Assembly: GCF_023111095.1 (NCBI RefSeq)
Contig: NZ_JALGYW010000002.1
Span: 248,001 to 312,000, forward strand
DNA length: 64,000 bases
Reading direction: 5' to 3'
Origin: Maribellus sp. YY47
GTDB taxonomy: Bacteria > Bacteroidota > Bacteroidia > Bacteroidales > Prolixibacteraceae
The position numbers and the translations under genes are program-made. The notes under the pieces are model-generated. The model worked only from the letters and a program-made list of their open reading frames with translations, had not been told where the DNA came from and did not search any database. This document shows positions 59,653-64,000 of this stretch, piece by piece (the first letter of the stretch is position 1; each line of letters starts with the position of its first letter).

Positions 59653-61290
59653 TTAGTTCGAAATCATTTCTTTAATGATCTTTCCCTGGCATTTATCCGG
59701 AACGGGTATGCCCAATAACTGAGATAGTGTAGGCACAAGATCAACTCCTTCGTATTTGGTGCGAATGACCTGATGCTTTATTCCATTTCCGTAAAATACT
59801 AGCGGAATATGCGACTGGTCGTTGTAATTAACACGTTTGAATTTATAACCGGGCTGCCAGCCTTCCTTTAAGAGATAGAGAAAATCTCCAGAGCGGTTTT
59901 TGTAGTACGACGTATACAAGGGCTGAAGTAAACCGTTGGCCGAACTCCCCTGCTCCAACTGATGCGCGGGCAAGGATAACTGAACTCCCTCGAACTGGTT
60001 AATGAAATTGGCCGCTGATTCACTGATCTCATTCACATCCAAACCTTTCTTTTTTATCAACTCGTGATCGAGGTAAATTTGAAGATCGCTGGTATATTCG
60101 ATCCATTCTTCCGAACCGTAGGTATTGTTCAAATACAGGGTAAGCAATGCTACAGCACGTTCAATGTTGAAATAATCAACCGGGAAGTGAAACTCGTCTT
60201 TCAGGTATTCAACCGGATAGGAAGCCGAGTTATTCGATGTCAGATAAAACAATACATTTTCTTTCCCATACTTTTTTTCAACACCTTCAATAAATTCTGC
60301 CAGGTACTGATCAAGATACAGGTAAGAGTCTTCCATTTCGAGCGAAGCCGGGCCAAATGAACCGTTCTCGTAATCCATCGACGAGAAAACTACGCTTACA
60401 AAATCGGTAACATCATCGTCGCCAATCGCTTCGTTATCCATCAACTGCAAGGCAAAATCCTTGATCATCAGATTGGCGGAAGGAGTGGTTTTAAACGGCC
60501 TGAAATTCTCCGTTGTTTTGAGGTATTTATTCACGGCATGCGGGAAAGTATTGAACTCTCCAAAATATCCTCTTTCCAGCAAGTAATCATCGCGAGTCGA
60601 TTCGGTGTATTCAATTTCAGGTAACAACGTCACCCAGTTTCGGTAACCGTACCGCGCCGCATAGTTTTCACTGTTAAACAGGCGCACCCAGTCGGGAAAG
60701 TTGCTTACGTAAAAAGAGCTCGAAATCATTCGCCCCGAAACAATATCAAACCAGTAAGCCGCATCAGCTGTGTGCCCGGCGCTGAAAATAGCCGATTCGC
60801 GGTTCAGTCCAACGCTAAATACCTTTGCTTTACCCATCGTAAAAAGTTTCAGGCTGTTGGTGATGGTATTCGACAACAACTGAACCGGAGAAGCATTGCC
60901 CTCTTTGGTATCGGCACCCACTGTCATGTAATAATCATCTTCGGTACAATCAACTTCTTTTTTTCTGAGACGATCGTACCAGGTATTGTTTACAATCCCG
61001 TGAATGGAAGGAGTTACTCCGGTATACAAGGTTGCCATTCCACTGGCATAATTATGAGAATGCAGGGTAAGTTTTACATTGGTGCAAACTGCTCCGTTCG
61101 AATAAAGCTTTTTAAAACCTCCATCCTGAAATTTGTTCCAAAAACGTTGAACATAATCAGGACGCATGTTCTCGACCACAATGCCAACAACCACCTTGGG
61201 GCGCGTTTCCTGAAAAATTTGCTGAGTAAAACCTACTGATGTAAAAACGAACTGGATAAATACACCCAGAATAAATATCTTAATTCTCAT
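59653..61290 (-). CDS. PafA-like alkaline-phosphatase-superfamily protein, probably inactive
   Basis: 545 residues with a signal peptide (ending GFTQ). The fold-level match to the PafA phosphatase is good (VVVGIVVENMRPDYV, GIVNNTWYDR, SFGPASLEMEDSYLYLDQ, SHIPLVFYG). However, alignment by eye places Glu at metal Asp38, Tyr at nucleophile Thr79, and Asn and Glu at the phosphate-contact Lys162 and Arg164. Gly is at metal His309, and Asn-Asn at metal Asp352-His353. Asp305 and His486 remain. So catalysis by the usual two-zinc mechanism is very unlikely. It may have become a binding or scaffold protein. A perfect promoter TTTG-N19-TATTTTTG lies upstream. Numbering is that of Elizabethkingia PafA. 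Confidence 0.85.
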   Translation of the reverse strand: MRIKIFILGVFIQFVFTSVGFTQQIFQETRPKVVVGIVVENMRPDYVQRFWNKFQDGGFKKLYSNGAVCTNVKLTLHSHNYASGMATLYTGVTPSIHGIVNNTWYDRLRKKEVDCTEDDYYMTVGADTKEGNASPVQLLSNTITNSLKLFTMGKAKVFSVGLNRESAIFSAGHTADAAYWFDIVSGRMISSSFYVSNFPDWVRLFNSENYAARYGYRNWVTLLPEIEYTESTRDDYLLERGYFGEFNTFPHAVNKYLKTTENFRPFKTTPSANLMIKDFALQLMDNEAIGDDDVTDFVSVVFSSMDYENGSFGPASLEMEDSYLYLDQYLAEFIEGVEKKYGKENVLFYLTSNNSASYPVEYLKDEFHFPVDYFNIERAVALLTLYLNNTYGSEEWIEYTSDLQIYLDHELIKKKGLDVNEISESAANFINQFEGVQLSLPAHQLEQGSSANGLLQPLYTSYYKNRSGDFLYLLKEGWQPGYKFKRVNYNDQSHIPLVFYGNGIKHQVIRTKYEGVDLVPTLSQLLGIPVPDKCQGKIIKEMISN

Positions 61291-61313
61291 ACCTTTTTCA
61301 ACCGTTAAGCGAC

Positions 61314-61344
61314 CAAAAATACGAAATGAAATGGTTCACACAAA
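61314..61344 (-). promoter_or_regulatory. Bacteroidota promoter TTTG-N19-TATTTTTG
   Basis: Minus strand TTTG (61341-61344), 19 bp, then TATTTTTG (61314-61321). Both boxes match the sigma-70 (SigA) consensus of the phylum exactly. It lies 24 bp upstream of the ATG of the PafA-like gene, giving a very short leader. Confidence 0.75.
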
Positions 61345-61505
61345 AATGAATCCCCCTGTTTAAAAAATTTTCGGAAAATATATTTTTTTGGGTATCAATC
61401 GTTTCAGGAGCAAAAGAAAAATATTCGCAAAAAAAAGTATCGTGTCGGTAGGGTAAACGTTTCGGGCTGCGGTTTACTAACAAAACACTTTAATTTTTAA
61501 ATGTC

Positions 61506-62426
61506 ATGAAAAGAATTATTGGACTATCAGTATTTGCACTTGCAATGGTTATGTTCGCGTGCAATAACGAAGAAGTTGACACACCAAGCGTAAACGATGA
61601 ACTACTTTCAGAAAAATCGGCACAGGTTACGTTGAACGAAGTAAAAGTGGAAGCAGCCACCACCGAGTCGGAATACGAAGTCGAATTTTTTGCCAATATG
61701 GAAGGTCAGCTTTCCCGCTGGTATCGTTTTGGCCATCACTTTCAGTGGAACCCAAAACTCAGGTACACAGCCAGTCACTGCCCGAATATTGCAATCGCCA
61801 GCGAAGGTAACGACGAATATCCCAAAACAATTACGCTGGATTATGGCGACAGTACGCTTTTAAGAAACGGAAAAGTTCTGAGTGGAGTCATAGAGATCTA
61901 CTTTTCTGCGCCGCGTTACAGCCAGGATTTTGAAAAAACCGTTACCTACAACAATTTTTCGGTTGATTCTATCACCATTAACGGCTTTTCCACCATCATC
62001 ATCGACAAAGTGGATACGCTGTTCCGTCAGCACACTTCGGACCTTACGTTTACCCTGGCCGATGGAACGGTAATCGAACGATCTTCGGAACGGGTATGGC
62101 AATGGCTCGCCGGTATGGATACTGAAGACGACCAAAGCGACGATGTGTTTATTATTACAGGCGGAGCGAGCGCAACGATGACTAAAGACGGAGTCAGCGA
62201 CACCTACTCCAAAGAAATTATCAATCCGCTCAAGAAAATATACGACTGCCGTTACATTGTGGAAGGCACCATCTCCATTACACTTAACGGCACGGTAGTG
62301 AGTACATTGGATTATGGCGACGGAGAATGCGACGATATTGCAACAATGACAGACAGCGAAGGGAATGTAAGGGAAATAGATCTTGCAAGACACCAGTTTA
62401 GGAACATGCATCAATCCGGTAAATAA
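61506..62426 (+). CDS. Lipoprotein of unknown function
   Basis: 306 residues with a lipobox MVMFAC (Cys19). The mature part is acidic and beta-rich, with symmetrical-looking strand pairs such as IEIYFSAPRYSQDF, YNNFSVDSITINGFSTIII and GTISITLNGTVVSTLDYGDG. It resembles other Bacteroidota surface lipoproteins of DUF type by style, but I recognise no family. It precedes the ECF sigma operon and is separated from it by a terminator hairpin. Confidence 0.65.
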   Translation: MKRIIGLSVFALAMVMFACNNEEVDTPSVNDELLSEKSAQVTLNEVKVEAATTESEYEVEFFANMEGQLSRWYRFGHHFQWNPKLRYTASHCPNIAIASEGNDEYPKTITLDYGDSTLLRNGKVLSGVIEIYFSAPRYSQDFEKTVTYNNFSVDSITINGFSTIIIDKVDTLFRQHTSDLTFTLADGTVIERSSERVWQWLAGMDTEDDQSDDVFIITGGASATMTKDGVSDTYSKEIINPLKKIYDCRYIVEGTISITLNGTVVSTLDYGDGECDDIATMTDSEGNVREIDLARHQFRNMHQSGK

Positions 62427-62430
62427 AGTT

Positions 62431-62473
62431 AATAAAGAGTGCCCGGAAAGAACCTATTTCCGGGTGCTTTATT
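62431..62473 (+). terminator. Rho-independent terminator after the lipoprotein gene
   Basis: GTGCCCGGAAA and TTTCCGGGTGC with outer AATAAAG/CTTTATT. The stem is strong and the right arm ends TTTATT, so it stops transcription before the sigma operon. Confidence 0.75.
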
Positions 62474-62486
62474 CTGAATTCTGCTT

Positions 62487-62494
62487 TATCTTTG
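62487..62494 (+). promoter_or_regulatory. -7 box (TATCTTTG) of the sigma/FecR operon
   Basis: TATCTTTG fits TAnnTTTG. It covers the upstream TTG at 62492, so that TTG cannot be in the transcript; translation must start downstream, most likely at TTG 62516. Confidence 0.6.
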
Positions 62495-62515
62495 ATAGCC
62501 ACAAAGCATACCATT

Positions 62516-63007
62516 TTGACGCAACAGGAATTTAAAGAGCTATTCGACTTGCATTTTGCCCGGGTTCGCAATTATGTTTTCTACCGTTCGGGAGATACCG
62601 AAATTGCGACCGACATCGCCCAGGAAACTTTTATGAAAGTGTGGGAAAAGAATGGTTCTTTGAATGCTGACCGGATAAAAAGCCTGCTTTTTAAAATCGC
62701 CAACGATCTTTTTATTTCTTACTACCGCAAAGAGCAGCGTTCTTTCCAGTTTTTTAAACATTATCGGCCCGGGAACGAAAGTCGGTCGCCGGAAGACGAG
62801 CTGGCATTTGAACAATTAAAAAGCCGATACGACAAGGCTTTGCAAGCCATGCCGGAGCTCCAGCGAACCGTATTTTTAATGAGCCGCGTCGAAAATCTGA
62901 AATACACTGAAATTGCAGAAATGTGCAGGATCAGCGTAAAAGCAGTAGAGAAACGAATGAAAAAAGCACTTGAACACCTTCAGGTGAATCTGAAAACAAA
63001 TGAATAA
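62516..63007 (+). CDS. ECF-type RNA polymerase sigma factor
   Basis: 163 residues from TTG 62516, chosen because a -7 box at 62487-62494 covers an upstream in-frame TTG at 62492. Region 2 reads LFDLHFARVRNYVFYRSGDT and ATDIAQETFMKVWEKN; region 4 reads MPELQRTVFLMSRVENLKYT then EIAEMCRISVKAVEKRMKKA. It is of the FecI/SusC-linked type and is controlled by the anti-sigma gene that overlaps it by 8 bp. Target: the TonB receptor operon downstream. Confidence 0.92.
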   Translation: MTQQEFKELFDLHFARVRNYVFYRSGDTEIATDIAQETFMKVWEKNGSLNADRIKSLLFKIANDLFISYYRKEQRSFQFFKHYRPGNESRSPEDELAFEQLKSRYDKALQAMPELQRTVFLMSRVENLKYTEIAEMCRISVKAVEKRMKKALEHLQVNLKTNE

Positions 63008-63863
63008 TAATAAGAGACATAGCGAAGATATTTTGAACGGCGAAACTTCTGTTTTGGGAAAGGGAAAGATTACCTGGGAAAAATCGGAAACAGAGGTTTG
63101 GGCAGAACTGGAAAAGAAAATCTCTGCCCGCCCAGCTGGCAAATCGGTGAAATTACGCCCGCAAATCGTTAGCTGGTCAGTCGCAGCCATGGTTTTAATT
63201 CTTGTCGGGCTGGCCGGAATCGCAACTTTTTACACCAAAACCATTGAAAGCCTGTCCGGAGAGCACCTCGCTGCGCTATTGCCCGACGGTTCCAAAGTAG
63301 AATTAAATGCCGGCTCAACGCTGAGGTATCATCCGCTAACCTGGAAACTCCAACGAAAACTCACTTTTGAGGGAGAAGGATTTTTTAATGTAATGAAGGG
63401 TAAGAAATTCATGGTTCAATCGAATAACGGGACAACGCAGGTACTCGGAACTTCTTTTAATATTTATGCCCGCAACGAAAATTACCGCGTTACCTGCCTA
63501 ACCGGGAAAGTGGCCGTTAGCGCTGCTGCCGGAGAAAAAGTGATACTGTTACCCAATAATCATGTTGAACTCAAAGAAGGTAAGCTGGTCGTGAAAAAGA
63601 TGTTTGATCCGGAAAGAGCCATCGGCTGGAAAAACAATCAGTTCTTTTTTGCAGGCCGCCCGTTAAAAGAAGTAATCGACGAAATTGAACGACAATATGC
63701 CGTTACCATACAGCTCGATCCACAGTTAAATAATCGTAACTTTGGAAGCAATTTTTCAAAAAAGACCAACGTTGAAGATGTGTTGGATTTTGTTTGTAAA
63801 CCCATGAATCTGAAGTTTGTCAAACAATCGGAAAACGTTTACCGGATCGTTGAAAAAAGTTAA
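63000..63863 (+). CDS. FecR-family anti-sigma factor
   Basis: 287 residues. A cytosolic N-terminal part (about 1-55) is followed by one membrane helix (VSWSVAAMVLILVGLAGIAT), the FecR domain (LPDGSKVELNAGSTLRYHP, EGEGFFNVMKGKKFMVQSNN, VLGTSFNIYARNENYRVTCL), and the C-terminal DUF4974 domain (GRPLKEVIDEIERQYAVTIQ). It transmits a signal from a TonB-linked outer-membrane receptor to the sigma factor. It overlaps the sigma gene by 8 bp and the receptor gene start by 1 bp. Confidence 0.95.
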   Translation: MNNNKRHSEDILNGETSVLGKGKITWEKSETEVWAELEKKISARPAGKSVKLRPQIVSWSVAAMVLILVGLAGIATFYTKTIESLSGEHLAALLPDGSKVELNAGSTLRYHPLTWKLQRKLTFEGEGFFNVMKGKKFMVQSNNGTTQVLGTSFNIYARNENYRVTCLTGKVAVSAAAGEKVILLPNNHVELKEGKLVVKKMFDPERAIGWKNNQFFFAGRPLKEVIDEIERQYAVTIQLDPQLNNRNFGSNFSKKTNVEDVLDFVCKPMNLKFVKQSENVYRIVEKS

Positions 63864-64000
63864 TGGTAAAATTAAGTTGCCTGGGAATGTTGCTGCTCCT
63901 CGTTTTTCAACTGACAGCGCAAACTCCCGAAAAAATAAAAGTAACTGCCCGAAAAACCCCGCTAAATCAGGTTTTGCTTGATTTAAAAGAAAACTATGGC
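63863..64000 (+). CDS. TonB-dependent (SusC-type) receptor, N-terminal part
   Basis: 46 codons from ATG 63863 (overlapping TAATG with fecR) to the right edge. A signal peptide ending LTAQ is followed by KIKVTARKTPLNQVLLDLKE, which is the start of an STN (secretin/TonB short N-terminal) domain. That domain is typical of receptors that signal to a FecR anti-sigma factor. The remainder lies outside the window. Confidence 0.85.
   Translation, partial: MVKLSCLGMLLLLVFQLTAQTPEKIKVTARKTPLNQVLLDLKENYG

Overview
The window reads as a chromosome segment of an anaerobic or facultatively anaerobic marine-type Bacteroidota, most likely Marinilabiliales / Prolixibacteraceae-like. The signs are SusC/TonB with FecR and ECF sigma, BlaI/BlaR1 pairs, TAnnTTTG-type -7 promoter boxes, no visible Shine-Dalgarno sequences, typical Bacteroidota intergenic repeats, and an NADH-linked [FeFe] hydrogenase. 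This placement rests on gene content only. Most genes lie on the minus strand.

1-16.8 kb: a long minus-strand redox operon. Read 5' to 3' it holds four tandem, clearly paralogous PQQ-like beta-propeller proteins, an NHL-type propeller, a tiny twin-arginine Cys-rich protein, a NapG-like polyferredoxin, a NapH/NosR-like membrane Fe-S protein, a membrane-anchored propeller, a fused NuoE-ferredoxin-NuoF protein, an SGNH esterase and the start of a [2Fe-2S] protein cut by the window edge. Wide gaps in it carry copies of one hairpin-rich repeat (CCCGGGTTAAAACCCGGG plus AACTCCTACGGAGTT). Upstream sits a membrane protein fused to a THEP1-type NTPase.

17-28 kb: typA, an archaemetzincin, and then a six-gene operon. 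It encodes a PstS-like/GcvH-like fusion, a four-cluster ferredoxin, an NrfD quinol protein, a second GcvH-like membrane protein, a histidine kinase with two c-heme motifs in its periplasmic sensor, and an NtrC-family regulator. A near-consensus -24/-12 promoter and repeated GTGTTGAAT sites lie upstream. The group has no catalytic subunit and is one of the two best candidates for an undescribed system.

28-35 kb: a 1371-residue BlaR1-like sensor with TPRs and a duplicated domain, its BlaI repressor with a perfect operator dyad, another PQQ-like lipoprotein and an endonuclease/exonuclease/phosphatase protein.

35-46 kb: a catabolic cluster of two saccharopine-dehydrogenase-like proteins, antiquitin-type aldehyde dehydrogenase (ALDH7), PcaF-type thiolase, class III aminotransferase, PcaI/PcaJ CoA transferase and a divergent KamA-family aminomutase. 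Together they suggest a route lysine -> 2-aminoadipate -> 3-aminoadipate -> 3-oxoadipate -> succinyl-CoA + acetyl-CoA. This is my inference and, to my knowledge, not a textbook route.

46-55 kb: DUF5362-like protein, TauE/SafE and YeiH exporters with a LysR regulator, TPR protein, YkgJ-like protein, an alanine/glycine symporter, an AT-rich membrane protein + XRE pair, a second phosphatase-family protein, an esterase and Ogt. 55-59 kb: hydCBA. 59-64 kb: a carboxypeptidase-regulatory-like secreted protein, a PafA-like protein that has lost most of its catalytic residues, a lipoprotein, and an ECF sigma / FecR / TonB-receptor operon cut by the right edge. I saw no tRNA, rRNA, CRISPR array or insertion sequence.
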